A DNA stretch of 64,000 nucleotides from Candidatus Woesearchaeota archaeon (GCA_018675975.1 JABGXB010000003.1:331821-395820), one strand, 5' to 3'. Positions 52,499 to 62,322 are shown, numbered from the stretch's first letter. The notes: generated from the letters alone by a model not told the origin. Made by a program: numbers and translations.

Positions 52499-54826
52499 AT
52501 GGCCGACTTTAATTTTGATATTAATAAAGCATCAAATAAAATTCAAAAAGTAAATAACTATCCTTTTGAAATTATAAGAGAAGGTGAAGAAGTAATAGTT
52601 AGAATAGATTATGAAAAAGCACCCTTTACTCCATCAATTGAAGATTCTTCTGACTGCATGGCAAATGTAATAGAAATATTAGCAGGAGTTAAAAATGCCA
52701 CAAAAATTTTATTTTTTCAAAAAAGAGATTATGAATATGATTATCAAACGGTACATTATTTAACACAGGTAGCTAGTGTACACAATAATATTCAAAAAAA
52801 TAAAGAATTATTTTCATATAATAATTTAGGACAAAAAAAAGAAGCAAGTGATTTTTATAATCAATGGTTTTACAATATTCAAAAAATAATTAATTCCAAA
52901 ATAAAATCTGATCCAGTTGGAGCATATGTAGAATTAATTAGATTATTAAGACAAGAAGAAACAATATATGTAAACAGAATTGGAATTAGAAATACAATAT
53001 TTAATCAAAATTACAAATATTTACTAAATTATATAAAAAAAGAATTAGAAAAAACAGATCTAATTCAAAGTTGTCAAAAAAAATTAGCAGGATATGATCC
53101 AAAATCCAGAACGTTCTATAGAGAAATATTCAAACCAACCATCAAACCAGATTTTATGTTCTCAAAATTAATGGGAAATTATCCAAAAGATGGAATTGAA
53201 GTTGAAAATTATATAATTGATAAAAATATTGATGTAAGTATATTTCAATTTGAAGATTCTATAAAATATTTATATCATATCACACCACCTGAATTCAAAT
53301 TAGATGAAGATAAATATGACTTATTAGATGTTGCTAGAAAAATAATGGCCGAACACAAACCAACAAAAGATGATTTTGTTCAACCCGAAAGATTAAGAGA
53401 AGTATTTAGCAATATTGGAATGGACTTAATAGAAGAACTTGCCAAATATAAAAAAATAAAATTAAAAGAAGGTGAAACAAAATTATTATCAGAAATTCTA
53501 ATAAGATATTCAGTTGGATTTGGACTATTAGAAGTACTATTAAAAGATCCCAATATACAAGATATAGCAGTTAACTCACCACTTGGAAATTTACCAATAT
53601 TTCTTGTACATTCAAAATTTGATGAATGTGAAACCAATATAATCCCAATGAAAAATGAAGCAGATAATTGGGCCTCCAAATTAAGAATGATTTCTGGAAG
53701 ACCATTAGATGAATCAAATCCAATTTTAGATACTGAATTAGAATTACCAGGAGTTAGTACAAGAGTTTCAGTAATATCACAACCGATTGACCCAACTGGA
53801 CTAGCCTTTTCATTAAGAAAGCATAGACCAAAACCTTGGACATTACCACTATTTGTAGAAAATGGAATGCTTACCTCTCTCGCAGCAGGATTTTTGAGTT
53901 TTTGTATTGATGGAACTAGATCAATGTTTATATGCGGAACAAGAGGATCAGGTAAAACAAGTTTACTAAATTCAATTATAACAGAAATGACAAGAAGAAA
54001 TAGAATTATTACAATTGAAGATACATTAGAACTCCCATTCACATCTTATAGAAAATTAGGTTATAATATAGTTCAAATGAAAGTAAGTAGTGCACTCTCA
54101 CAAAATAAAGGAGGAGAATTTACTGCAACTGAAGGTATAAGATCAACATTAAGACTTGGAGATTCATCATTAATTGTAGGTGAAGTTAGAAGTAAAGAAG
54201 CTGTAGCACTTTTTGAAGCAATGAGAGTTGGTGCAGGTGCAAATGTAACTGCAGGAACATTTCACGCAGATAATCCATTTGGTGTATTTGACAGAGTTGT
54301 AAATGCATTAAAAATTCCCCCAAGTTCATTTAAAGCATTAGATTTAATTGTAATAGCAAATCCAATTAAAAGTGCTGATGGTATGAAAAAAGTAAGAAGA
54401 GTTACACAAATAACAGAAGTAAGAAAAGATTGGTATTCAGATCCACTAAAAGAAGGAGGATTTGTAGATTTGTTCAAATATGATTCTAAATTAGATAAAT
54501 TAATTCCAACTGATGATTTATTAAATGGAAATAGTGAAATTTTAAAAACAATTGCAAGTAAAATAAGTGATTTTGTTGGTAATTGGGATTTAATGTGGGA
54601 AAATATTCAATTAAGATCTAAAACCAAAGAAACACTTGTAAATTACTCAAAAAAAATAAATGACAAATCAATTCTTGAAGCAGATTTTGTAATAGAATCT
54701 AATGATAAATTACACAAAGTCATTCAAGAAGTGAAATTAAAAAAAGGAATTATTGATTCCGAATTAGTTTTTGTAACGTGGGAAAATTGGCTAAGAAAAA
54801 AAATAAGATTAAAATATATTAAATAA
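52499..54826 (+). CDS. Type II/IV secretion ATPase (ArlI/TadA-like)
   Basis: 775-residue motor ATPase. A long N-terminal region (about 1-290) precedes the secretion ATPase core: VGFGLLEVLLKDPNIQDIAV, Walker A CGTRGSGKTSLLNS (about residue 478), ITIEDTLELP (Asp box), Walker B LIVGEVRSKEA (about 559) and the His box GTFHADNPFG. The C-terminal 130 residues are extra. It drives pilus or archaellum assembly together with the following membrane protein, which starts on its stop codon (TAATG). GGGGTGA lies about 11 bases before the ATG, one of the best ribosome sites in the window. Confidence 0.92.
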   Translation: MADFNFDINKASNKIQKVNNYPFEIIREGEEVIVRIDYEKAPFTPSIEDSSDCMANVIEILAGVKNATKILFFQKRDYEYDYQTVHYLTQVASVHNNIQKNKELFSYNNLGQKKEASDFYNQWFYNIQKIINSKIKSDPVGAYVELIRLLRQEETIYVNRIGIRNTIFNQNYKYLLNYIKKELEKTDLIQSCQKKLAGYDPKSRTFYREIFKPTIKPDFMFSKLMGNYPKDGIEVENYIIDKNIDVSIFQFEDSIKYLYHITPPEFKLDEDKYDLLDVARKIMAEHKPTKDDFVQPERLREVFSNIGMDLIEELAKYKKIKLKEGETKLLSEILIRYSVGFGLLEVLLKDPNIQDIAVNSPLGNLPIFLVHSKFDECETNIIPMKNEADNWASKLRMISGRPLDESNPILDTELELPGVSTRVSVISQPIDPTGLAFSLRKHRPKPWTLPLFVENGMLTSLAAGFLSFCIDGTRSMFICGTRGSGKTSLLNSIITEMTRRNRIITIEDTLELPFTSYRKLGYNIVQMKVSSALSQNKGGEFTATEGIRSTLRLGDSSLIVGEVRSKEAVALFEAMRVGAGANVTAGTFHADNPFGVFDRVVNALKIPPSSFKALDLIVIANPIKSADGMKKVRRVTQITEVRKDWYSDPLKEGGFVDLFKYDSKLDKLIPTDDLLNGNSEILKTIASKISDFVGNWDLMWENIQLRSKTKETLVNYSKKINDKSILEADFVIESNDKLHKVIQEVKLKKGIIDSELVFVTWENWLRKKIRLKYIK

Positions 54827-57063
54827 TGGCAGGAATAAGTGTAGAAGAATTAATGCAAAAGTATAAGAGTAAATTAGATTCAAATCTGACAAATGAAGAA
54901 CAAAATCAAAAATCTGAATATATAAAATCAGTTGATTATGAAACATTTAAAAAAGACAACATCCCAAAATCATTTTCATATTATGAAAAAGCATGTAATT
55001 TTGCAAAAAAAATATTACCAATTGGAGTAGATAAAAAAACACAAGAAAAATATGAAAAAGCAATACATACTGCTCACCTAAATTTAGATTCAACAGGAAT
55101 TGTAAGTTTAAGTTTATTAATACCATTTTTAGTATTATTATTAATAATCCCAATTGGATTTCTATTAAATGATATTATATTTTTTACATTTGCAGCATTA
55201 TTATGTGCAAGTGTAATTTATTTTTTATTAAACAAATTAATATTTAACTTAGCCAGAAATTGGAGACAAGAAGCAGGGAATCAAATGGTGCTTTCAGTTT
55301 TTTATATGGTTACATATATGAGACAAAATTCTAATTTTGAAAATGCATTATATTTTGCAGCAACACATATTGAAGGACCATTAGCACTAGATTTTAAAAA
55401 AATTATATGGGATGTACAAAGTGGAAAATATTTTACTTTAAATCAATCAATGGATGCATATTTAGAAACATGGCGTGACTATAATATGGAATTTATTGAA
55501 AGTGTACAATTAATACAATCATCACTTTTAGAAACTGATGAATCTAGAAGAGTTTTAATTTTAGAAAAATCATTATCAGTAATATTAGAAGAAACATATG
55601 AAAAAATGTTACATTACGCTCACGATTTACAAGGACCAATTCAAATTTTAAATATGCTTGGAATTGTTTTACCAATAATGGGATTAGTAATATTACCATT
55701 AGTTGTATCATTTTTTGAAAATGTACAATGGTATTATTTAGCTTTTGGATATAATATTTTAATACCATTTGGAGTTTACATATTAGGAAATAGATTATTT
55801 GAAAAAAGACCAGTTGGTTATGGATCACAAGATTATTCTAAATATTTAGATGCAACCCCAGACAAAGTTTCATTTTTAAAAATATTTAAAAATATTTCAT
55901 TAGTTGGAATATGTGTATTTGTTTTATTTTCAGGAATAATTTTTACATTAATGCCACAAATAATTCATACAACAACATTAGTTGGTGCACAAGATCCTGA
56001 CACAGGAGTTGAAGGCGTAACAATTTGGAGAAATGAATTTGGAGAAGTAGAAAATGATGACATTGAATTATATCCCTCCAATAATATAAAAAAAACAGGT
56101 ATTTATTTATTAGAATATAAATCATCCACATCAACACCACCAAAATTAGTAGGGCCATATGGACTCGGTGCAAGCATATTCTCATTTGGATTACCAATTG
56201 GTTTAGCATTAGCAATTGGAATATTTTTTTATTTTAAAACAAGATATGTTGTAAAAATTAGAGATAATGCAAAAGTAGTTGAAAAAGAATTTTCATCAGC
56301 ATTATTCCAATTAGGAAATAGATTAGGAGATGGAATTCCACTAGAAATTGCATTTGCAAAAGTTTCCAATAATATGCGCGGGACTATAAGTGGAAAACTA
56401 TTTCAAACAATTGCAACTAATGCAAGTGTCAGAGGACAAGATATAAAAACAGCAATATTTGATAGAAAAACAGGAGCAATCAAAGAATTTCCATCTAATA
56501 TAATTGAATCAAGTCTAAAAGTATTAGTTGAATCAGTAAGAAAAGGACCAAAAATTGCATCAATTGCCATAATGAATATATCTACATATATTAAAGAAAT
56601 ACATAAAGTTCATGAAAGGCTAAGAGATTTATTAACAGAAGTAATTTCAGGAATGAAAAGTCAAACAAAATTCTTAGCCCCAGTTATCGCATCCATAGTA
56701 GTTGGAATAACTTCAATGATTAATGCAATCATTTCACAATTAAATAATTCATTTCAAGAATTTAAAGGAGAAGGAACTAGTTCATTTGGTGCCGCAGGAC
56801 AAGGAGATGCAATTAGTACATTCATTAAAGATGGACTCCCAACCTATTATTTTCAAGTTATCGTAGGAATATATGTAGTTCAATTAATTTTCATTTTATC
56901 AGACATAATAAGCCAAATTGAAGACGGTAGTGATACGATATCACGCCAATATAATATTGGACAGAATTTAATAAAAGGTGGAATAACCTATACAGTATTG
57001 TCTTCTACTATGATAATTATATTTAATATTGTAGCAATTATAGTTATATCCCAAGTTGGATAG
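54826..57063 (+). CDS. Pilus/archaellum platform membrane protein (ArlJ/TadC-like)
   Basis: 745 residues with two T2SSF-type halves. Membrane helices pair at about 88-140, 282-320, 348-372, 452-472 and in the last 150 residues. Cytoplasmic helical bundles carry EKSLSVILEETYEKM and VVEKEFSSALFQLGNRLGDG. An inserted extracytoplasmic segment (about 378-445) is not found in ordinary ArlJ of about 550 residues. It forms the inner-membrane platform turned by the upstream ATPase. The one-base overlap with the ATPase gene makes coupling certain. No pilin genes follow here. Confidence 0.88.
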   Translation: MAGISVEELMQKYKSKLDSNLTNEEQNQKSEYIKSVDYETFKKDNIPKSFSYYEKACNFAKKILPIGVDKKTQEKYEKAIHTAHLNLDSTGIVSLSLLIPFLVLLLIIPIGFLLNDIIFFTFAALLCASVIYFLLNKLIFNLARNWRQEAGNQMVLSVFYMVTYMRQNSNFENALYFAATHIEGPLALDFKKIIWDVQSGKYFTLNQSMDAYLETWRDYNMEFIESVQLIQSSLLETDESRRVLILEKSLSVILEETYEKMLHYAHDLQGPIQILNMLGIVLPIMGLVILPLVVSFFENVQWYYLAFGYNILIPFGVYILGNRLFEKRPVGYGSQDYSKYLDATPDKVSFLKIFKNISLVGICVFVLFSGIIFTLMPQIIHTTTLVGAQDPDTGVEGVTIWRNEFGEVENDDIELYPSNNIKKTGIYLLEYKSSTSTPPKLVGPYGLGASIFSFGLPIGLALAIGIFFYFKTRYVVKIRDNAKVVEKEFSSALFQLGNRLGDGIPLEIAFAKVSNNMRGTISGKLFQTIATNASVRGQDIKTAIFDRKTGAIKEFPSNIIESSLKVLVESVRKGPKIASIAIMNISTYIKEIHKVHERLRDLLTEVISGMKSQTKFLAPVIASIVVGITSMINAIISQLNNSFQEFKGEGTSSFGAAGQGDAISTFIKDGLPTYYFQVIVGIYVVQLIFILSDIISQIEDGSDTISRQYNIGQNLIKGGITYTVLSSTMIIIFNIVAIIVISQVG

Positions 57064-57546
57064 CTAAAGAAAACGGTCAGATTTTTTTTTTTTTTTTGGT
57101 TTTTTAGGATTTTTATTTCTCTGTTTCATTGAAACTAAAACATCATCATATTTTATTATATTTGCCTTTAATTTTTCTAACTCTTTTAATGCACTTTTAA
57201 CTATTATTTCTTTAATTACTTTTACTTCTTTTTTTGAAATAAATTCCTCTTTTAATAATCGATCATCATTAACAAAGTTAGTTTCTTCTACAATATAAAT
57301 AGAAGCTACATTATCTAAAAGTTTTAATTTACCTTTTTCTAATTCATCAATATAAAATTCTTTTTCTTTAGTTTTAGTATTACAATGATAACCAACAGCA
57401 ATATCATTACCAGTTCCATAAGCCATTGAAAGTGCAAACATAATATCATTAGTTGCAAAAACAGCTTTTTCACCATCCATTGCATTATGTGAAAATGGTT
57501 TTAATACTTTTAAACCAGAGATTTTAGATACATGATATAATACCAC
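57064..57546 (-). CDS. Hypothetical protein, possible ADP-ribosyltransferase-like fold
   Basis: 160 residues. The start LYHVSKISGLKVLKPFS followed by EKAVFATNDIMFALSMAYG recalls the Y-H-[GV]-S ... VFAT pattern of small bacterial proteins related to ADP-ribosyl/RNA-phosphotransferase folds; I cannot confirm catalysis. The C-terminus is a strongly basic tail (KNPKKPKKKKKSDRF) suggesting nucleic-acid contact. The start codon is GTG at 57546, the only reasonable one before the conserved start. It ends one base after the platform gene, convergent. Confidence 0.5.
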   Translation of the reverse strand: MVLYHVSKISGLKVLKPFSHNAMDGEKAVFATNDIMFALSMAYGTGNDIAVGYHCNTKTKEKEFYIDELEKGKLKLLDNVASIYIVEETNFVNDDRLLKEEFISKKEVKVIKEIIVKSALKELEKLKANIIKYDDVLVSMKQRNKNPKKPKKKKKSDRFL

Positions 57547-57597
57547 ATAATAAAAAGAAGTTTAATACTTATAAAAATATAATAAAAAATAAAAAAA

Positions 57598-57671
57598 TGG
57601 GTCCTCTGGGATTTGAACCCAGGACACACCGGTCTTCAGCCGGACGCTCTGCCAGTCTGAGCTAAGGACCC
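57598..57671 (-). tRNA. trnF: tRNA-Phe (GAA)
   Basis: Reading the minus strand, the acceptor stem is GGGTCCT with AGGACCC, the D stem GCTC with GAGC, the anticodon stem TCCGG with CCGGT, the loop CTGAAGA with anticodon GAA, and the T arm CTGGG-TTCAAAT-CCCAG. The discriminator base is A, as expected for Phe. CCA is not encoded. The outermost anticodon-stem pair is U-U, a mismatch; all other pairs are good. No intron. Confidence 0.95.
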
Positions 57672-57750
57672 AATAAAACACAAAAATATAATTAGTTTAT
57701 AAAATTTATTGGCTTAAAAGTAATAAAAAATAATTAAAAAAAATTAAAAA

Positions 57751-58317
57751 TTAACGCCATACTAAATAAGGTAGAAAACTATTTTGAACAAAATTACTAT
57801 TATCAAAATCTCTTAAACTTTTGTCTAATGCTAATTTTGCATTATTAGTTCCATAAAAACTAGTTAAAAAGCAATTAGAATTTCCATTTATAGTTTCTAA
57901 AAATTTCACTTTATAATCCAACTGCTCCCTTGAAGGAGTTCCACAAATAATATTTACAAAATCATCTTTTTTTATCATCTTACATAAATGATTTATATGT
58001 TCATCAATTTGACTAAGATCATTATTTGCAGAAAAACCCATATATTTTAAACGCCTAGTCATAGATTCAAATTCAATACCCTTTTGAGCATAATCAGTTA
58101 ATAAAAAAATTTCATCAACCATATCTTCATCTAATAAACTTATAGTAGTAACTTTTTTAGGATTATATTGTTTAATTTTCCACCAAAGTCCATTACCCTT
58201 TATATTTGATTCAAACATCATATACAATTTTTTAAATTCACATATTGACGTAAAATCAACTCCTTCAAAAATACCACATTCTTTACTAGTTTCTATTCTT
58301 CCTTCATATTTTTCCAT
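57751..58317 (-). CDS. Hypothetical soluble protein (188 residues), divergent from TrmB-type regulator
   Basis: Not recognised. A mixed alpha/beta composition with several Cys (SKECGIF, TSICEFK, NHLCKMI, NIICGTPSREQ, NSNCFL) and no signal or membrane segment. Codon use is ordinary. It shares a 67-base divergent promoter region with the regulator gene, including one palindromic TATA box, so it is the best candidate for a gene controlled by that regulator. Confidence 0.55.
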   Translation of the reverse strand: MEKYEGRIETSKECGIFEGVDFTSICEFKKLYMMFESNIKGNGLWWKIKQYNPKKVTTISLLDEDMVDEIFLLTDYAQKGIEFESMTRRLKYMGFSANNDLSQIDEHINHLCKMIKKDDFVNIICGTPSREQLDYKVKFLETINGNSNCFLTSFYGTNNAKLALDKSLRDFDNSNFVQNSFLPYLVWR

Positions 58318-58345
58318 AATATCACTTAAAAGAATAAAACAAAAA

Positions 58346-58381
58346 GTTTATATAAAATCTAACTACTATAAAAATTAGTAG
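58346..58381. promoter_or_regulatory. Shared TATA box and operator-like inverted repeat
   Basis: GTTTATATAAA from 58346 contains the palindrome TTTATATAAA, which can serve promoters in both directions: the ATG of the minus-strand gene is about 30 bases to one side and the ATG of the regulator about 33 to the other. The inverted repeat CTACTA-TAAAAAT-TAGTAG (58363-58368 with 58376-58381) covers the expected transcript start of the regulator, a position suited to self-repression. Confidence 0.55.
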
Positions 58382-58384
58382 CAA

Positions 58385-59140
58385 ATGGAACAATTAATTG
58401 AATCATTAAAATCTGCAGGGTTAAATAATAGAGAAGCTATTACTTATTTAGATTTACAAGAATATGGAGAAAGTCAAACTGGTAATATTTGTAAAAGAAC
58501 TAAAATTCCAAGTTCACAAATATATACAATATTAAATAATTTATTAGAAAAAGGACTTGTGAATTATAAAATAATAAATAATATTAAAATGTATAGAGCT
58601 TCAAATCCAGATACATTAGCAATATTATTTGAAGAAAAAGAAAATAGAATTGAAGAAGAAAAAAATAAATTATTAAATTTTATATCCAAATTAAAACAAA
58701 AACCAGAAGGAATATCTAAATATAGTGATTATAAATATTTTTATGGAATTCGAGGAATTAAATCTTTATATACAGAAATAATTAATTCATGGAAAAAAGG
58801 AGATGAATATTATATTGCCTCTGCACCATTAGAATCATTTAGTAAACTCGAAGGATTCTTTTTAGAAATAGTCCATAAAAAAAGAATAAAAGATAAAGTA
58901 AAATTAAAAATTCTATTAAATAAAAATAGTAAAAAATGGGGAGATATTAGAAAAAAAATGCCATTAACACAAGTTAAATATTTAGAAAGTGAAACAAAAA
59001 CTGAATACGGTGTTGTAAATGAATATTTTTTTATAATTTCATATGGAAAACAACCATATGGACTTTTAATAAAAGATAAGAACTTTTCAGAAACATATAA
59101 AGCATTATTTGAAATGTTATGGAATAATGCAAAAAAATAA
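58385..59140 (+). CDS. TrmB-family transcriptional regulator
   Basis: 251 residues. An N-terminal winged helix (SAGLNNREAITYLDLQE, then CKRTKIPSSQIYTILNNL, about 8-75) is followed by a short coiled coil (about 83-110) and a C-terminal effector domain (about 115-245, YFYGIRGIKSLYTEIINSW and GDEYYIASAPLESF). TrmB-type proteins control sugar or energy metabolism genes in archaea; the ligand is unknown. The operator-like repeat just before its ATG points to autoregulation and control of the divergent gene. Confidence 0.85.
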   Translation: MEQLIESLKSAGLNNREAITYLDLQEYGESQTGNICKRTKIPSSQIYTILNNLLEKGLVNYKIINNIKMYRASNPDTLAILFEEKENRIEEEKNKLLNFISKLKQKPEGISKYSDYKYFYGIRGIKSLYTEIINSWKKGDEYYIASAPLESFSKLEGFFLEIVHKKRIKDKVKLKILLNKNSKKWGDIRKKMPLTQVKYLESETKTEYGVVNEYFFIISYGKQPYGLLIKDKNFSETYKALFEMLWNNAKK

Positions 59141-59157
59141 TTAAAAAAAATTAAAAA

Positions 59158-59502
59158 TTAACGCATATCTTCTTCTTGTACTAAATCATCAGATTTACTT
59201 GAATCAGAAGAACTACCAGCTTGTCCTTTTTTTTCAATAGTTAAAATTCCAAACTTTCCTGCACTAATTTGTAATTGATTATTAAATGCACTACACCAGC
59301 CTTTTTCAATTTTAATAACATCGCCAACATTTACTTTGTCAACATCGTCATTCCATAATGTTATTTTAACTGAACCAGTATCATCTTTTCCAGTACAATT
59401 ACATAATCGTCCAGAATGAAACTCTCTTGGTTCCTCTTTTTCAACCACTTCTAATTCTATAAAGTCAATTGGTGCTTTATCTTTCAATTCATTTGTTTTC
59501 AT
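59158..59502 (-). CDS. Single OB-fold ssDNA-binding protein (RPA/SOSS-B-like)
   Basis: 114 residues with one OB fold: IDFIELEVVEKEEPREFHSG, DTGSVKITLWNDDVDKVNVGD and the last strand KFGILTIEKKG. A Gly/Ser linker and an acidic tip (SSDSSKSDDLVQEED) follow, as in ssDNA-binding proteins that recruit partners through their tail. It is translated from an ATG overlapping the GlyRS stop (ATGA). It may bind single-stranded DNA or RNA; a role with RFC or GINS is possible. Confidence 0.83.
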   Translation of the reverse strand: MKTNELKDKAPIDFIELEVVEKEEPREFHSGRLCNCTGKDDTGSVKITLWNDDVDKVNVGDVIKIEKGWCSAFNNQLQISAGKFGILTIEKKGQAGSSSDSSKSDDLVQEEDMR

Positions 59503-61010
59503 ATTAAATACTCTCCGTAATCTTTAAATGATTTTTTTTTATTAATTAAAAAATCTAAAATTTCTGACATTTTACCTATAGGAATTTTAATTTGACTTTC
59601 ACTATCACGATCTCTTATTGTAATTGAATTTTTTTCAACAGAATCAAAATCAATTGTAATACAAAAAGGAGTCCCAATTTCATCTTGCCTCAAATAACGT
59701 TTTCCAATAGAACCACCTTTATCATAATAACAAATATAATCATTTTTTAACTGACTATAAATTTCCTTTGATAAATTAATAATAGAATCCTTATTCATTA
59801 AAGGAAGTATAGCAATTTTTATTGGTGCAATATCATAGGGTATTTTTAATATATTTTTACCTTCATTTTTATTATTAAAAGTTAAATAATTATCAAGTAA
59901 ACAATATATTGGTCTATCTATACCAAATGCAATTTCAATTATGTGAGGTACAATTTTCTTACCATCATCACACACAGCTTCTAATTTTCTACCACTGTGT
60001 TTTGAATGTTGATTTAAATCATAATTTCCTCTATCATGAATACCACAAACTTCAATCCAACCATGAGTATTTGTAAAAATCTCAATATCCCATGCATCGT
60101 TTGCATAAAATGCTTTTTCATTATCCAAATGTTGACGTAATCTAATTTTATCTGAATCAAATCCAAATGACAAAAATAAATCATAAGCCACATATAATGC
60201 CCAAGCATAAGCTTGACTTTTAATATTATTATTTTTTAAAACAGAATTAATTGTTAATAATGAAACTGCTTTTTTATTAATTTGATCATCTGCAGACCAA
60301 AAAGGTAATTTATTTTTACTAATACTATTAAATTTGTCAAAATTTATTTTATTATTAGCCTCAATAAATAATTGACCTTCTGCTTGAGTAAATTCTCTCA
60401 TTCTTAATAAATGTTGACGAGGTGAAATTTCATTTCTAAATGCCTTACCTATTTGAAATACACCAAATGGTAATTTATTTCTAAAATGTTCTAAATAATT
60501 TAAAAAAGGTAAATATGTAGATGTTGCAGTTTCTGGTCTATTATAAGCCAATTGAGAAACTCCTAATGTTGTTTTCATCATTAAAATATGTCTTTTAATT
60601 TCCAAAATTAATTCTTCACCATTAGGTGCAACAATTTTATTTTTTTTAATAAAATCAATTAATTCATCATCACTCATATTTCCAGCATTCACATCAGGAA
60701 AATTTTCTTCAATTAATTTATCAACTCTAAAATTACTCTTAGAATTTTTTGTTACAATTAATGGATCTGAAAAATTACCAGCATGACCACTTGCAACCCA
60801 AACACTTTCTGGACTAACTATTGGACATTCAACTTCCCAAAAATCTGAAAATGAAAATGTTTTTCTAATTTTTGCTTCAATATTATTTTTTAATAACTTC
60901 CCATTAGGCCCATATTCATAAAAACCAGCTACACCACCATACAGTTCAGGACTAGGTCCCCATACAAACCCCCTAGATGACATATAATTAATTAATTGCT
61001 TTTGTTCCAT
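59499..61010 (-). CDS. glyS: Glycyl-tRNA synthetase (archaeal/eukaryotic alpha2 type)
   Basis: 503-residue class IIa enzyme. RGFVWGPSPELYGGVAGFYE at the N-terminus and motif 2 AFRNEISPRQHLLRMREFTQ are clear. Motif 3 lies in EIAFGIDRPIYCLLD, and the anticodon-binding domain follows at about 385-480 (APIKIAILPLMNKDS). It is shorter than many archaeal GlyRS (about 570 residues) but all core motifs are present. Divergent from rfcL, sharing a 106-base promoter region; the OB-fold gene is coupled downstream. Confidence 0.94.
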   Translation of the reverse strand: MEQKQLINYMSSRGFVWGPSPELYGGVAGFYEYGPNGKLLKNNIEAKIRKTFSFSDFWEVECPIVSPESVWVASGHAGNFSDPLIVTKNSKSNFRVDKLIEENFPDVNAGNMSDDELIDFIKKNKIVAPNGEELILEIKRHILMMKTTLGVSQLAYNRPETATSTYLPFLNYLEHFRNKLPFGVFQIGKAFRNEISPRQHLLRMREFTQAEGQLFIEANNKINFDKFNSISKNKLPFWSADDQINKKAVSLLTINSVLKNNNIKSQAYAWALYVAYDLFLSFGFDSDKIRLRQHLDNEKAFYANDAWDIEIFTNTHGWIEVCGIHDRGNYDLNQHSKHSGRKLEAVCDDGKKIVPHIIEIAFGIDRPIYCLLDNYLTFNNKNEGKNILKIPYDIAPIKIAILPLMNKDSIINLSKEIYSQLKNDYICYYDKGGSIGKRYLRQDEIGTPFCITIDFDSVEKNSITIRDRDSESQIKIPIGKMSEILDFLINKKKSFKDYGEYLI

Positions 61011-61116
61011 AACAAACCAGAATTGTAAAACATTATAAATTTTTGCAAAAATAAAAGAATTTAGTATTTAAATAAGAGTGACATAAACTTATAAAATAAA
61101 ATTATAAGAAATTAAT

Positions 61117-62322
61117 ATGACTTGGAGTGTAAAATATAAATTAAAAGAAATTGAAGATATAGTTGGACAAGATTTAATTGTAGAAAAATTAAAAGATTAT
61201 ATAAAAAATTTCTCAGTTCATAAAGGAAAAGCAATTTTATTATATGGACCAACAGGTAGTGGAAAAACTTCCATTGTACACGCACTTGCAAATCATTTTA
61301 ATAATGAATTATTTGAAATTAATAGTAGTGATATTAGAAATAAAGAAAAAATAGAAGAATTAGTTGGAGCTGCAGCAACACAAATGAGTTTATTTGGTAC
61401 AAAAAAAATTATTCTTTTAGATGAAGTTGATAACTTAAGTGGAACAAAAGATAGAGGCGGAGCAATTGCAATTGCAAAAATCATACCTAAAAGTGTATTT
61501 CCAATAATAATGACTGCAAATGATGCCTATGCATCAAAATTAAAGGAAGTTAGAAAAAAATCTTTAGTTTTAGAATTAGAAGAAATAAATTATAATATAA
61601 TAAAAAATATATTTAAAAAAATATTAGAAAAAGAAAAAATTGAATATGAAGAAACTGCTATATCACAATTAGCAAGAAGTTCATCAGGCGATATAAGAAG
61701 TGCAATTAATGATCTTGAATCTATAGCAATTATGCATAAAAAAATAACTCAAAAAACAATATATTCAATATTTGAAAGAGAAAGAAAAAAAAGTATAGAA
61801 AATGCATTAATGAAAGTTTTTAAAACAACAGATATTAACATATCACTTAATTCCTTTAATAATATTGACGAAAATCTTGATGAAACCATATTGTGGTTAG
61901 AATATAATTTGCCAAAAGAATATGAAAAAATAGGTGATCTATACAGAGCATATGAATCTCTGTCTAAATCAGATCTATTCAATAGTCGAATAAGAAGAAG
62001 ACAAAATTGGAGATATTTAGTATATGTCAATTTTTATCAAACAGTTGGAATAAGTCTTTCAAAAAAAGAAAAATACAAAAAAGTAAATGAATATAAAAGA
62101 ACAACAAGATTATTAAAAATGTGGCAAGCAAATATAAGTAATGCAAAAAGAAAAGCATTTTCATCTAGAATGAAAACTTATTTTCATGTATCAAGTAAAA
62201 AATTTAATTTTGAGTATACCCCATATTTTAAATATTTATATAATAAAGATGAAATATTTTGTCAACGATCAAATGAATTCTATGAAATAAATGAAGATGA
62301 AATTAAATTTTTAAAAAAATGA
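61117..62322 (+). CDS. rfcL: Replication factor C large subunit
   Basis: 401-residue AAA+ clamp-loader subunit. The start MTWSVKYKLKEIEDIVGQ is followed by Walker A LLYGPTGSGKTSIVHAL (about 48), Walker B KIILLDEVDNL (about 105) and sensor 1 PIIMTANDAY. The segment RSSSGDIRSAINDLESI corresponds to sensor 2. The helical collar domain follows. It opens the PCNA ring with the small RFC subunit, which is not in the window. The C-terminus lacks the long acidic/PIP tail of some homologues. The last bases overlap the next gene at ATGA. Confidence 0.93.
   Translation: MTWSVKYKLKEIEDIVGQDLIVEKLKDYIKNFSVHKGKAILLYGPTGSGKTSIVHALANHFNNELFEINSSDIRNKEKIEELVGAAATQMSLFGTKKIILLDEVDNLSGTKDRGGAIAIAKIIPKSVFPIIMTANDAYASKLKEVRKKSLVLELEEINYNIIKNIFKKILEKEKIEYEETAISQLARSSSGDIRSAINDLESIAIMHKKITQKTIYSIFERERKKSIENALMKVFKTTDINISLNSFNNIDENLDETILWLEYNLPKEYEKIGDLYRAYESLSKSDLFNSRIRRRQNWRYLVYVNFYQTVGISLSKKEKYKKVNEYKRTTRLLKMWQANISNAKRKAFSSRMKTYFHVSSKKFNFEYTPYFKYLYNKDEIFCQRSNEFYEINEDEIKFLKK

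Noticed and set aside
53380-54042. 220-codon open frame antisense to the secretion ATPase
   Set aside because: It covers the Walker A region of a well-supported gene in reverse and has no family features.
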